Origin: Rhizobium sp. Root708
GTDB taxonomy: Bacteria; Pseudomonadota; Alphaproteobacteria; Rhizobiales; Rhizobiaceae
Direction of reading: 5' to 3'
Assembly (NCBI RefSeq): GCF_001429725.1
Contig: NZ_LMHV01000005.1
Span: forward strand, 85,449 to 149,448
DNA: 64,000 nt
The translations under genes and the position numbers were made by a program. A model generated the notes under the pieces. The model did not search any database. It saw only the letters and a program-made list of their open reading frames with translations, and was not told the DNA's origin. The first letter of the stretch is position 1, and every line of letters starts with the position of its first letter. Shown here piece by piece: positions 9,837-19,948 of this stretch.

Positions 9837-10244
9837 GTGGGCGCTTTAGTAGATCGTAACCCGGAAGATGAGAGCTTTGCTGGCCATCGCGTGCTGATCG
9901 TCGAAGACGAGCTGTTCATCGCGCTGGATCTTGAGGATACCGTCAAGGCGATGGGCTTTGATGTTGCCGGGCTGGCCAATAGCAAGGACCAGGCCATGCG
10001 GTTGGCACCTCATGCGGATATCGCATTCGTCGATGTCAATCTTGTGGACGGGGCGACAGGTCCTGAAATCGGACGCAGGCTTGTCGAGGACTATGGGGTT
10101 ACGGTCGTCTTCATGACCGGAAATCCGGAAGTGGTCGAAGGCCGGGTGACGGGTGCGCTCGGGGTGGTCACCAAACCCGCGATGCCTTCGGCTGTCGAGA
10201 AAACGCTGCGCCGTGCTGTGGAGGCACGCCGCAGCATGTACTGA
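9837..10244 (+). CDS. Single-domain response regulator receiver protein
   Basis: A CheY-like stand-alone receiver of 135 aa with no output domain. It has the acidic pair (VEDE, about residues 21-24), the phospho-acceptor Asp in FVDVNL (near 63), the Thr switch in FMTGN and the conserved Lys in TKPA. The start is GTG at 9837 behind AAAGGGGAG; a nearby upstream ATG is out of frame. An EcfG-type promoter precedes it, suggesting a role in general stress signalling, perhaps as a phosphate sink or modulator of HWE/HisKA2 kinases. That role is inference. It converges on the HupE-like gene with a 9-bp gap. Confidence 0.9.
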   Translation: MGALVDRNPEDESFAGHRVLIVEDELFIALDLEDTVKAMGFDVAGLANSKDQAMRLAPHADIAFVDVNLVDGATGPEIGRRLVEDYGVTVVFMTGNPEVVEGRVTGALGVVTKPAMPSAVEKTLRRAVEARRSMY

Positions 10245-10253
10245 AGGGCCGTC

Positions 10254-10856
10254 TTAGATAAGGCCGGTCAGAAGTCCGATGCCAGCGACCGTGGCGATAC
10301 CGCCTGCCGCGCGCGTCAACAGCGGACCGCGACTGTCTCCGAGCCTGCCGACGAGATAGCCGAGCGCCAGCCCGACGCCGTGTAACAGTGCCGTCGCGAT
10401 CATGAAGCCTGAGGCATAGGAGAGAGCGCTGGCAGCCGCCGGCATTTCACTGCCATGTGCGTGGCCGTGAAAGACCGCGAAAAGGCCCACCAGACCGCAG
10501 ACAATCGCAACAGGAGCCTGAATGCCGAAAGCGACGATCGCACCTAGCACGACAACGGACAATGCGATTCCGGCCTCAACGAATGGTACGGAGATACCCC
10601 CGACACCGAGTGCGCCGCCGAACGCCATCACCAGCACGAAGGTGGAAGGCATAATCCAGGTCGCGCGCCCGCCGAGCTGCCAGGCCAGAACGCCGACCAT
10701 CACCATGGCGAGCAGATGATCCAGCCCCGACATCGGGTGCGAAAATCCATGCGCAAAACCGCTGGTCCCGCCAACGCCAGTATGGGCAAAAGCCAGCGTC
10801 GGCGCCAACAGAAGTGCCGCGAAAGCAGCATTGAACGTAATATTTCTTAAAGACAT
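10254..10856 (-). CDS. HupE/UreJ family membrane protein (putative Ni/Co permease)
   Basis: A 200-aa integral membrane protein. A signal-like first helix ends near AFAHTG, followed by about six hydrophobic segments. The HupE/UreJ signature is visible as HPMSGLDHLLAMVMVG and the second His motif FHGHAHG. Members are proposed secondary transporters of nickel or cobalt, usually linked to urease or hydrogenase loci. Neither enzyme is in this window, so the substrate is unknown. The next gene on the same strand is copD, 100 bp upstream, which hints at a metal-related grouping only. Confidence 0.88.
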   Translation of the reverse strand: MSLRNITFNAAFAALLLAPTLAFAHTGVGGTSGFAHGFSHPMSGLDHLLAMVMVGVLAWQLGGRATWIMPSTFVLVMAFGGALGVGGISVPFVEAGIALSVVVLGAIVAFGIQAPVAIVCGLVGLFAVFHGHAHGSEMPAAASALSYASGFMIATALLHGVGLALGYLVGRLGDSRGPLLTRAAGGIATVAGIGLLTGLI

Positions 10857-10956
10857 GAGTGCCCCTTTTTATATCTATTGCTGCAAAGCAAAATGGCATG
10901 CCGGCGCAGCAGCATAAAGGAAAAAATCGTCCGCCTCCGTCATTTGACGTAGGCTG

Positions 10957-11853
10957 TCAGGCGGTCGGGGCCAAGGTACCAAACACCGCGACGAGGCCGA
11001 CGACGGAAAGCCCCAGGGCAATCTCGAACCATGTGAGCCGTTTCAGTAACGCGGGGGCCGAGGTTGATGCCAACCGGGGCACCAGAACGTAGCGATTTAC
11101 GAGCGCCAGCACGATCATGGCGCTTACAAGGATGATCTTCACGCCAAGCAGCAGCTGGTAGGGCTGCGACCAATCGGTTGGAAGGTCTCCGACCACCAGC
11201 AGCGTATTGGTGGCACCCGAAATCACAACGGCAGCGACCGCGAGGTGCCCGATGGTGGAAAAGCGCATCAGCGCTTTCCGAGCTTTTTCTTGCCAGCGCG
11301 CATCGCCAAGCAGTCGCAGCAGCAAGATCACGGGGACAAGCGCGCCCAGCCATGCGCCGCCGCACAGCACATGAGCGACATCGTTGAGCCGGTGCAGCGT
11401 TCGCAGACCGGCGTCGTTCATGGCCGCATGTCCCGTGATCGACAATGTCGCAAGCAGCAAACCTGCGCAGAGCGTATGGACGTAAAGCCGCTTTCGCGGT
11501 TCCACCAGCCAGGAAACGGCAAGACAAAGAACGAGCCCGATCTGCGCCAGCCAAGCTGTGCCGTTATTTGTGCTGAACAGGACAGCATCGAGAACCGTCG
11601 GCGATACCGCGTCGAGCCACCCGTCGCCGATCGCGGCTGCCTGTAACGGCAGGGAGACGATCGTTGTGGCGCATAACAGTGCGACTGCCGCGATACGCCA
11701 GCGGTGAAGCCGAGGCTCGATGTATGATGTCAGGTCGTAATGCACGCACGTCGAAAGATAAAACGACGCTCCCCACAGCCCGAGCGCCGCGCTGTCGAAA
11801 AGAAACCGGGAAACGATGAGTGCGAGTTGAGGTGTCACGGTCTGGCGATGCAA
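10957..11853 (-). CDS. copD: CopD family copper-resistance membrane protein
   Basis: A 298-aa protein with about eight membrane helices matching the CopD/YebZ family. It has conserved polar/His positions in helices (STCVHYD, ITGHAAMND, NDVAHVLCGGAWLGAL). Members are thought to move copper across the inner membrane together with periplasmic CopC. No copC is adjacent here. The start is uncertain: the longest frame begins with TTG at 11853 without a clear ribosome-binding site, and a GTG a few codons inside is an alternative. It lies 48 bp downstream of the flippase gene on the same strand. Confidence 0.85.
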   Translation of the reverse strand: MHRQTVTPQLALIVSRFLFDSAALGLWGASFYLSTCVHYDLTSYIEPRLHRWRIAAVALLCATTIVSLPLQAAAIGDGWLDAVSPTVLDAVLFSTNNGTAWLAQIGLVLCLAVSWLVEPRKRLYVHTLCAGLLLATLSITGHAAMNDAGLRTLHRLNDVAHVLCGGAWLGALVPVILLLRLLGDARWQEKARKALMRFSTIGHLAVAAVVISGATNTLLVVGDLPTDWSQPYQLLLGVKIILVSAMIVLALVNRYVLVPRLASTSAPALLKRLTWFEIALGLSVVGLVAVFGTLAPTA

Positions 11854-11901
11854 AGGAGGCGGTTGGACTATCCGCCTTCATATCCAAGCGGCGCGCCAAC
11901 C

Positions 11902-13386
11902 TCAATGCGGCAAGAAGCTCGATGCGTCGTTCACGATCATGGAGCCGAGCTTGAAGCCCAGCGGCCAGGCAACAAGAACGAAAATCTCGAAGATCCAGCT
12001 GTTCAGGTTATGACGGGAGTTGAAGTAGTAGATGAGCGGCACGGTGGGGAGAGCATGAAGGGCGATCGCCCACAGTGCTCCGTCAAAACCGAAGATCAGG
12101 TAGGCGAGAGGAACCAGGGTGAAGAGCAGGGCCGCCCTGGCGATATTGAGTATGCCAAAATATCGCGGCTGGCCGATCGCGATATAGACCGGTGTCATGA
12201 TGTTGAAGCGCGCCATGAACAAGGCGAAGGACAGCGTCTGCAGCATGGGGCCGGCGGACGCGTAACGATGGTCGTACAACAGATCGATGATCGTCTGCCC
12301 GCAGGCAAAGAGAAAGCCGGCGCTTCCGATCAGGAGAAGATCGAATGGCAGACGAAGCTTGAAATAACTGCGCCGCAAGCCGGCCGGGTTTTCGCGCGCG
12401 AGCTTGCTGAGGAGGGGCGTGCCGACCGACCCGTAGAGACGCGCTCCGACGCCATCGATCATGGAGACGAGATTGAGCGCCAGTCCATAAAGTCCGAATG
12501 TCGTCGAACTCGCCCAGTTCCCGAGCAGGATCCTGTCGCCATTCGCGGAGAAGATGGTGAAGAACGACGACACCATGATCCAGCGACCGAACGTCAGGAT
12601 TTCCAAGGCATCGTTTTTGTTGATCCTGAAGCGGTTCGGTGTCCCGGGTATCCAACGATGGCTGAGGATCGCTGCGATCAACGACGATATCAGGTTGGAG
12701 ATGACGAGCGCCCAAACGGACTGTGTCAGCCAACTGAGTATGATGGCAACGACAAGCCCGAGCGCCTGACTCGTCAGATCGATCTTGGCAATCATCGACA
12801 GGCCGAGATTGCGGTAGCTGGAGATATATTTGGTCGATTGAAAGCCCCCGATCACGAAGGCGAAGGACGCGCCTATGATGATGTACGGCAGGTCAGGTGT
12901 CGCGTAGACCGACTGGGCCGGAACCCAGCCATGCGTCGCGAGCGAACCAATGCCAAGGGCAATCAGGATGCTTGCGAGCCAGCCGACCCATCCGCGGACA
13001 ATCTGGATCACCCATGCCGTGTCGAGAAAGCGCTGGTCTTCTCCTCGCGGGTTCTGAATGACCGCCGGATGAAGGCCGATGTCGGACAGCAGCGCGACGA
13101 ACACCGACGTCATGGTGGCAACCGCAGCGATGCCGAAAAGGTCGGGCGCGAGGATGCGCGTGAGAACAAGGTTGCCGGCAATGCGAAGGATTTGGCCGGC
13201 GATGTATCCCATCATGGACCAGCTTGCCGCCGTAAGGACGAGCTTGCGGATTCCAGTGGCCGCAGGCGCGACCGGTCCGGTCGCGCCTGGTCCTGACGGC
13301 GAGACCTCAGCGGGAGCTGTCGCGCCTGACGTTGAGGATCGGCTTTCCGAAGACCCGCCAGATCGCGTCGAGAACGCAATTGTCAT
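11902..13386 (-). CDS. Wzx-like oligosaccharide/lipopolysaccharide flippase
   Basis: A 494-aa MATE/MVF-superfamily exporter with 12-14 predicted helices. It begins with a Ser/Pro/Gly-rich cytosolic leader (about 35 residues), then the family-typical first helices (GYIAGQILRIAGNLVLTRILAPDLFGIAAV). It would flip undecaprenyl-linked repeat units across the inner membrane for a surface polysaccharide. The ATG at 13386 has GGAG about 8 nt upstream. It is the first gene past the PKS on the same strand (43 bp after the PKS stop). Together with the Wzy-like polymerase and glycosyltransferases beyond the NRPS, it completes a Wzx/Wzy-type set split by the biosynthetic locus. Confidence 0.88.
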   Translation of the reverse strand: MTIAFSTRSGGSSESRSSTSGATAPAEVSPSGPGATGPVAPAATGIRKLVLTAASWSMMGYIAGQILRIAGNLVLTRILAPDLFGIAAVATMTSVFVALLSDIGLHPAVIQNPRGEDQRFLDTAWVIQIVRGWVGWLASILIALGIGSLATHGWVPAQSVYATPDLPYIIIGASFAFVIGGFQSTKYISSYRNLGLSMIAKIDLTSQALGLVVAIILSWLTQSVWALVISNLISSLIAAILSHRWIPGTPNRFRINKNDALEILTFGRWIMVSSFFTIFSANGDRILLGNWASSTTFGLYGLALNLVSMIDGVGARLYGSVGTPLLSKLARENPAGLRRSYFKLRLPFDLLLIGSAGFLFACGQTIIDLLYDHRYASAGPMLQTLSFALFMARFNIMTPVYIAIGQPRYFGILNIARAALLFTLVPLAYLIFGFDGALWAIALHALPTVPLIYYFNSRHNLNSWIFEIFVLVAWPLGFKLGSMIVNDASSFLPH

Positions 13387-13429
13387 GGCATTGCTCCATG
13401 AAGCCGCAGGAGACGGATATGGCCCATCC

Positions 13430-16400
13430 TCATGCCGGAACCGTTACCCGTCGCCTGCGTGACCGTACCTTTGCGCGTTCTTCCGGTTTCGTGACCGCTT
13501 CGCCGGATTGCCCATCACGCTCCGCCAGAGACCGGCGCATCCACTCCGCAAGAACGGTGGCGTTCGGCTGCAGCACCATATTGTCGTGGTCGCCCGGGAC
13601 CTCGATGATCTTCAGGTTCGGCAGATATGGCGTCCAGCCGTTGTCGGGCAGGATGATGTTGCGGTTCTCAAGGAGGATGCGGCCCCCCTTCAGGCGATAA
13701 TATGCCATCGGCTTCGGCCGGAAGAGCTGCACGTCCCCTTCGTAGTAATGCAGGTTGTAGCCGGGCAGCGCGCGCCTAAAGGCGAGACCGATACGGTCGC
13801 TGTTCAACTGATCCGTCGATGCCTGTTCGGTGACAACCTCGCGGTCGCGACGCTTTTGCCGCCCATGCTCGACGTGGTTGCGGACCCATCTCATGAAGTA
13901 GGACGCTTTGTGTCGCCTGAGATCCTGCAGCTTCATCGTCAGGCGGTCCTGTAAAGATAGCCCCGGCTGTGTCGGCAGCGGCGTGTCGATCATCATCAGG
14001 CTATCGACCTTCTGGCCTTCGTTTTTCAGCTGACGGGCGATCTCGTAGGCCGTAAGGCCGCCGCCGGAATAGCCGGCGAGCAGATAGGGTCCCTCCGGCT
14101 GGATCATCCGGATCTCAGCGATGTAGTCGCGAGCCATCTCCTCGAATGTCTCGTGGGGTTCCTGCCCACCATAGAGGCCTCGTGCCTGAAGACCGTAGAC
14201 GGGGCGATCCTGCCCGAGAATGAGGGCAAGATGCCGAAGATTCAGGATGTTGCCGAACATGCCGGCGCATATGAAGAGCGGCCGCGCTTGCTTCTGTGCC
14301 CCATGCATCATCACGAGATGCGTGAACTTCGGCTGGGTATCTGCGGCCTCAGTCTCGCTCGTCGCCTGGCTTTCATCCGAGGTATCGGGAATGAGGACGG
14401 CGCATTTGGCGATCGTCGGCGCTTCGAACAAGACCGAAATCGGGAAATCCACATCGTAGCGCTTCTTGATCATCCGGAAGAGGCGCACGGCGATCAGCGA
14501 ATGACCTCCCAGGTCGAAGAAATTATCGTGAATGCCAACCTTCGCGACGCCGAGCAGTTCTTGCCAGAAGCCGGCGATGGTTACCTCCACGGCGTTGCGA
14601 GGTTCGACGAAGTCGGTGTCGAGGTTCGGCCGATCGAAGGCTTCTGCCGTCTGGGTTTCGGTGTCGGCCGTCCGCTCGGTCGCAAACTTGCGCAAGGCCT
14701 CGAGGTCCATCGACGTGACGATCGGCTGCGCTTCCGCGCTTCCCATGGCGCGCATCAGCAGGTCGAACCCTTCGCTCCTCGAAATGCCGTTTCGAACCTG
14801 CGCAGCGAAGCGAGCGCGAGCGGGTGACATCGTGTCAGCCTGTCGGGTCGGTCCCGCAACCGCCGGCTCCGAATGTTCGGCCTCCGCGACATCGAAGGTT
14901 AGGTCATCGGCAAGGCGTTTCATCAGAAACCGCTCGATATCGATCAGGACCCGCCCATCGGGATTGACGATGGTGATGTCGAACGCAGCGTAAGCGTCGC
15001 CGAAATCGGAGCTGTCGGCCAGCCTCACCCAACTCACGACCTTCTCGGGAAGCGGCCCGCAAACATCCAGCAGGCCATATTCGAGTGGGGCCCACAGAAC
15101 GGATTTCGAACCATAGGATTGAGCCAGTTCGATAGCAAAGCCGGTTGCTATGTCGAGGAGAGCCGGGTGGGCCACGAAGCCGCGAGCGACGTCGTCGCGC
15201 CCTTCGCTGGTCAGTTCGAGCTCCGCCAAGGCTTCGCCGTTGCCTGCGGCAACCGACTTGAGCACGCCCCACCGCTTTCCGAAACGGATGTGATCCTCTT
15301 GCGCGGCTCGCAACGACTGGCCGTCCAACGACACGCGCGCTTCCCCACAACGGGAACGGATGGCGTCGATATCGAGAACCTGATTGTCCCTATCGGCGGC
15401 GGGTACCAGTTGACCCTCGGCGTGCAGCTCGAAGACAGGCGAGGCAAGATCTGCCGGCGTAGAGGTCACCAGTATCCGGTGGCCGCCTGCCGTCGTCTCC
15501 AGCCTTGCGCGGACGACACGCCGCGTTCCTGCCGGAATGATCAGTGGTCGAATGAACTGGATATCTTCGAAGGTGGCGCTCGGCGCCAATTCATATTCAC
15601 GCACCACCTGAAGCATCATTTCGATGAAACCGGTTCCGGGCAGTACCGGCAGGCCGGAGACAAGCCGGTGCTCGTCGAACATCCAGTGGTCGTCGCCGAA
15701 GGTGGTTTCGAGCCACGGCGCACCGCTTTCGTCTTCCGCCCAGCGCTCGAAGATCGGGCCGCGCGCAGGCCCGGCGATCGGCTCAATGGCATCCTGATGG
15801 GCGACGTCCAATGCACGGGCGGCAAGGCCGATGTCGGACCAGACGCCCCAATGCAGGGCGATCGTCTTGCGATCCTTGCGACCTGCCGCACTCTCGGCCA
15901 CCGCATTGAGATAGGCGTTGGCCGCGACATAATCCGCCTGGCCCGCCGGCGCTGTATCGGTGCTGGTCGACGAGAACATCACGAAGAAATCGAGCGGTAC
16001 GTCGGCAAGAACCTCGTTCAGTACGGCCGTGCCAAGCGTTTTCGGTGCTAGAACGGTGTCGATCCGCTCCTGCGTCTTCATCTGCATCAGGTCATCGTCG
16101 ACGACGCCGGCGGTGTGGAATACGCCGTTGAGAGCGCCGAATTTCAACGTGGCCTGTGCCACGACATCGCGCATGGAATTTGGATTGCTGACATCCGCCG
16201 CGAGATAAAGGACTTCGGCCCCCAGGTTCTCAAGGCTCCGGATCGCCGAGATCGCGCGCCTGACCGGATCGTGAGGGTGAAGCCGCGCATAGGCATCCCA
16301 TTCCGCGCGTGCCGGCAGACGTGTCCGGCCAACCAATACCAGCTTGGCGCTCCAGTTGAGAGCCAGTCCGCCCGCCATCTCGAGCGCAAGTTCGCCCAGG

Positions 16401-19400
16401 CCACCGGTCAGCATATAGACGCCGCCATGGCGCAGCATTGCCTCGCCGGCTCCCGCGTCGGTGAGAGGCAGCTTGCTGTAGACCCTGCTCCAGCGCGTCC
16501 CGTTGCGATAGGCAACGATCTCGTTGGCAGGCTCCGCGAGAAGGTCTTCCCACAGCAGATCGATCAGCCCGGTGTTTGGTGTGACTGCAGCTTTGTCGCG
16601 TAGCCGCCAGTCGAAAGTCGCGGATGTTTTCTGCGCACTCACACGCGGCAGGTCGATCGCCTTGACGCTCGTTCCGGCCATTTCCTTCGGCAGAACTAGG
16701 GCCGGCCCAAGTACGGTGCTCTTTTCGGGGTAGGGCACCGCTTCGTCGGCCACCCTTTGCATTCCGTCCGTAAGAACGATCACGTTTGGCCGCAAGGCGT
16801 CATCGAGCTCGCCGAGGGACTGGGCCAGATAGAGCAGGCTATAGAAACCGCATTCCTGGTTGCGGTGGAAGAAGTTTGATCCGGGCCGGAACGTCTCGTC
16901 CTTTGTCACCAGCCACATGTGAAGAATATCGGTCGGCGCCGCGCCGTCGGCCGCGAGGCCCCTCAGCATTGCCAGATAGCCGGATTTACCGAGTTCCGGG
17001 CAAAGCACGTATTCGTCGGCGCTTCGACGCAGGAAGGCATCCCCGAGTGATACTGTGACAACCCGGTGCCCGCTAGCCCGAAGCTTGGTCGAAAGAGTGC
17101 GGCCCAAACCCGTGTCGTCAAGGAACACAAGCCAGGTGCGCGCGCGACTTTCGCTGCCGGCAATGTAGTTGGCGAGCGACTTTTTCCAAGCCGGCTTGTA
17201 GCCCCAGTCGGCGATGTCGGGGATCCTCGCCGGAACATTGTCTTCCGCAACCGGGCCAGTGCGGCTTTCGTTGCGTTCGACGAAGTAGCGTTGGTGCTGG
17301 AAGGCATAGGTCGGCACCGTCACGCGCTGGGGGGAGGTGCCTTCCCACAGTTGCTCTAGATCGACGGGAAGCCCGGTTGCCCACGCGCGTCCGAACGCTG
17401 CCGTGACATGCATCCGGTCGTCCCAGCGATCATCGACATGTGGAAGGCTGTTGATCACGCGATTGGGCTCGATCGTGCCCTGCTGCTTGATGAGGGAAGA
17501 GAGTGTCCGGCCCGGCCCGAGATCGACATAGACCCGGCCGCGATCCGCAGCCAACAGCGAGATGCCTTCGGCAAACAGGACCGTGGAGCGCAGATGGCTG
17601 ACCCAATATTCCGGATCGGTCGCCTCCATTTCGCTCAGCCAATCACCCGTCCGGTTGGAGACGATCGGGATGCCCGCGGGACGCAGCTTGATTGACTGCA
17701 GGAAGGCCCTGAAACGGGGCAGAATGAAATCGAGCATGCGCGAGTGCGCGGCAATGTCGATCGGAACACGCTTGCAATCGATGCCCTGGGCTGAAAGCGT
17801 CTTTTGAAATGCATCCAGTGCTTCGTTGCGGCCGGACACCACGCACAACTCGGGGGCGTTGATCGATGCGACGTCGAGATCGGCCGGGAGCATGGAGCGC
17901 AGCCTGACGGCATCGAGCGATACGCTGAGCATGCCGCCGGGTTCGACGCTGTCGAACAGTTCTCCGCGCAGCCGGACCAGCTTGACGGCATCCGAGAAGC
18001 TGAAGACGCCTGCGATGCAAGCCGCCGCGTTCTCGCCCATGGAGTGGCCGATCATCGCGGCAGGACGAACCCCGCGCCGTATCCACAAGCGGGCCATCGC
18101 CACTTCCACGATCAGGATCGCAGGCAGTTGCAAGGATGGCCGCAGGAAACGCTTGGACGCTGAGCCATGATCTTCCGCCGCGGCAAACCACACCGCGCGG
18201 ATGTCGTCGGCAGCAGCTTTCGGCAGGTAGGAGAGCCCCTCATCGACGCTCGCACGGAAATGGCCATCGCCGCGATAGAGATCAGCGGCCATCCCGGGGT
18301 GCTGGACGCCGCCGCCGGAGAAGAGGAATGTCGCCTGAGGGCTGGTGCCGACCGGAAAATGAATGAACGCCCGTCCGCCTTCGATATTGGACAGGGCGGC
18401 AATCGCGTCCTCCCTGCCGGATACCGACAGAATGAGACGATGCTCGAAGTGCTTGCGCGCTGTCAGCAGCGTGTGCCCGACGTCAGCAAGAGAGAGCGTC
18501 GGGTCCTGCGAAATTGCCGCCGCAAGCTTTTCTGCAGCGGCCCCCAGGCCCTTCTTCTGACGAGACGACAACAGCAGGAGGAGAGGTTGCGCAGCCGCTG
18601 CTTGCTTGTCTGTTCCGCCGAGGCGGCGCGGCGCTTCCTGGAGAATGGCGTGAGCATTGGTGCCGCCGACGCCGAGTGAATTGATGGCGGCGCGGCGTGG
18701 CGTCTCCTGCTCGGGCCAGGCGACGAGACGGTCGGCCACGACAAACGGCGTCTTCGCAAGTTCCAAAGCCTCGTTCGGGCGTTCGAAGCCGACGGTCGGT
18801 GGAATCTCGCCGTGCTTCAAGGCGAGCGTTGCCTTGATAAGCCCGACAACGCCTGCGGCCGTGTCGAGATGTCCGATATTCGATTTGACGGAGCCGATAT
18901 GGCAGAAGCCCGTGCGCGTCGAGCTTTGGCGGAAGGCCTCCGTCAACGCCCTGATTTCGATCGGATCACCAAGCGGCGTGCCGGTTCCATGGCATTCGAC
19001 ATACTGCACGGAGTCCGCGGAAATGCCCGCAAGACCCTGCGCCTCGATGATGGCTTCCGCTTGGCCGGTCACGCTCGGCGCCAGGTAGCTCGCCTTGCTG
19101 GCGCCGTCATTGTTGACGGCTGTTGCCTTGATGATGGCATGGATGACGTCGTTGTCGCGGATGGCATCCGTCGCTCTGCGCAACGCAACAACGCCGGCGC
19201 CACTTCCAAAGACCGTGCCGGCGGCACGGTGATCGAATGGACGGCAGTGTCCGTCCGGCGACAGGATTTCGCCCTGCTGATAGAGGTAGCCGCGCCGGTG
19301 CGGGAATTCGATGGTCACACCACCCGCCAACGCCGCATCGCATTCGCCGTTCAACAGGCTCTGGCAAGCGTAGTGAATGGCGACTAGCGAGGTCGAGCAG

Positions 19401-19948
19401 GCCGTCTGGATATTGATGCTCGGCCCGTGCAGGTTCAGCGAGAACGAGGTGCGCGTGGCGAGGAAGTCCTTGTCGTTGCCGGTATGGCGCAACAGGAACA
19501 TGCCGACCTGGTCGACGAGCTGGCGGTTGCTGCAGACATTGAAATAAAAGTAACTGCCCATGCCGCAACCGGCGAACACGCCGACCGGGCCTTCGGCTTT
19601 GTCTGGATTGATGCCGGCGTCCTCAAGGGCCTCCCAGGCACATTCGAGGAAGTGGCGGTGCTGCGGATCCATGACCGCCGCTTCCTTCGGGCTGAGGCCG
19701 AAGAACTCCGCATCGAACATTTCCATGTCCGGCAAGTCGGCGGTGCGCCGAACGTAATTCTTGAGATGAATGCGATCCGGCTTTTCACCGGCCTGCGCAA
19801 GTTCTTCCGCGGAAACATCGCGGATCGACTCTACGCCTTGCCGGAGGTTCGACCAGAAATCGTTGATATTGCGCGCACCCGGCACCCGCAGTGCCATGCC
19901 CACGATGGCAATGTCGTTGCTACCGACGTCTCCGAATTTATCCAACAT
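13430..19948 (-). CDS. Type I modular polyketide synthase KS-AT-KR-DH-ACP-TE
   Basis: A 2172-aa single-module PKS. KS spans about 10-440, with active Cys184 in TACSTS and the two downstream His motifs (ECHGTGTP, SNIGHLD). AT spans about 530-850, with Ser636 in GHSMG; the residues suggest malonyl-CoA. KR spans about 1175-1380, with TGGLG at 1181, Tyr1340 in YVAAN and a VDDD motif resembling B-type. DH spans about 1415-1700, with His1427 in an EHRLVSGLPVLPG motif. ACP Ser1817 lies in GGHSL. TE has Ser1961 in GYSGG. KR precedes DH, the reverse of the usual order. The KR nucleotide loop reads TGGLGELA, lacking the last glycine, so activity is uncertain. There is no loading domain, so it probably extends a chain made by the divergent NRPS and releases it by the TE. 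Confidence 0.95.
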   Translation of the reverse strand: MLDKFGDVGSNDIAIVGMALRVPGARNINDFWSNLRQGVESIRDVSAEELAQAGEKPDRIHLKNYVRRTADLPDMEMFDAEFFGLSPKEAAVMDPQHRHFLECAWEALEDAGINPDKAEGPVGVFAGCGMGSYFYFNVCSNRQLVDQVGMFLLRHTGNDKDFLATRTSFSLNLHGPSINIQTACSTSLVAIHYACQSLLNGECDAALAGGVTIEFPHRRGYLYQQGEILSPDGHCRPFDHRAAGTVFGSGAGVVALRRATDAIRDNDVIHAIIKATAVNNDGASKASYLAPSVTGQAEAIIEAQGLAGISADSVQYVECHGTGTPLGDPIEIRALTEAFRQSSTRTGFCHIGSVKSNIGHLDTAAGVVGLIKATLALKHGEIPPTVGFERPNEALELAKTPFVVADRLVAWPEQETPRRAAINSLGVGGTNAHAILQEAPRRLGGTDKQAAAAQPLLLLLSSRQKKGLGAAAEKLAAAISQDPTLSLADVGHTLLTARKHFEHRLILSVSGREDAIAALSNIEGGRAFIHFPVGTSPQATFLFSGGGVQHPGMAADLYRGDGHFRASVDEGLSYLPKAAADDIRAVWFAAAEDHGSASKRFLRPSLQLPAILIVEVAMARLWIRRGVRPAAMIGHSMGENAAACIAGVFSFSDAVKLVRLRGELFDSVEPGGMLSVSLDAVRLRSMLPADLDVASINAPELCVVSGRNEALDAFQKTLSAQGIDCKRVPIDIAAHSRMLDFILPRFRAFLQSIKLRPAGIPIVSNRTGDWLSEMEATDPEYWVSHLRSTVLFAEGISLLAADRGRVYVDLGPGRTLSSLIKQQGTIEPNRVINSLPHVDDRWDDRMHVTAAFGRAWATGLPVDLEQLWEGTSPQRVTVPTYAFQHQRYFVERNESRTGPVAEDNVPARIPDIADWGYKPAWKKSLANYIAGSESRARTWLVFLDDTGLGRTLSTKLRASGHRVVTVSLGDAFLRRSADEYVLCPELGKSGYLAMLRGLAADGAAPTDILHMWLVTKDETFRPGSNFFHRNQECGFYSLLYLAQSLGELDDALRPNVIVLTDGMQRVADEAVPYPEKSTVLGPALVLPKEMAGTSVKAIDLPRVSAQKTSATFDWRLRDKAAVTPNTGLIDLLWEDLLAEPANEIVAYRNGTRWSRVYSKLPLTDAGAGEAMLRHGGVYMLTGGLGELALEMAGGLALNWSAKLVLVGRTRLPARAEWDAYARLHPHDPVRRAISAIRSLENLGAEVLYLAADVSNPNSMRDVVAQATLKFGALNGVFHTAGVVDDDLMQMKTQERIDTVLAPKTLGTAVLNEVLADVPLDFFVMFSSTSTDTAPAGQADYVAANAYLNAVAESAAGRKDRKTIALHWGVWSDIGLAARALDVAHQDAIEPIAGPARGPIFERWAEDESGAPWLETTFGDDHWMFDEHRLVSGLPVLPGTGFIEMMLQVVREYELAPSATFEDIQFIRPLIIPAGTRRVVRARLETTAGGHRILVTSTPADLASPVFELHAEGQLVPAADRDNQVLDIDAIRSRCGEARVSLDGQSLRAAQEDHIRFGKRWGVLKSVAAGNGEALAELELTSEGRDDVARGFVAHPALLDIATGFAIELAQSYGSKSVLWAPLEYGLLDVCGPLPEKVVSWVRLADSSDFGDAYAAFDITIVNPDGRVLIDIERFLMKRLADDLTFDVAEAEHSEPAVAGPTRQADTMSPARARFAAQVRNGISRSEGFDLLMRAMGSAEAQPIVTSMDLEALRKFATERTADTETQTAEAFDRPNLDTDFVEPRNAVEVTIAGFWQELLGVAKVGIHDNFFDLGGHSLIAVRLFRMIKKRYDVDFPISVLFEAPTIAKCAVLIPDTSDESQATSETEAADTQPKFTHLVMMHGAQKQARPLFICAGMFGNILNLRHLALILGQDRPVYGLQARGLYGGQEPHETFEEMARDYIAEIRMIQPEGPYLLAGYSGGGLTAYEIARQLKNEGQKVDSLMMIDTPLPTQPGLSLQDRLTMKLQDLRRHKASYFMRWVRNHVEHGRQKRRDREVVTEQASTDQLNSDRIGLAFRRALPGYNLHYYEGDVQLFRPKPMAYYRLKGGRILLENRNIILPDNGWTPYLPNLKIIEVPGDHDNMVLQPNATVLAEWMRRSLAERDGQSGEAVTKPEERAKVRSRRRRVTVPA

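Noticed and set aside
11740..13296. Long open frame opposite the flippase
   Set aside because: Highly charged shadow frame; the minus strand encodes a clear multi-helix flippase.
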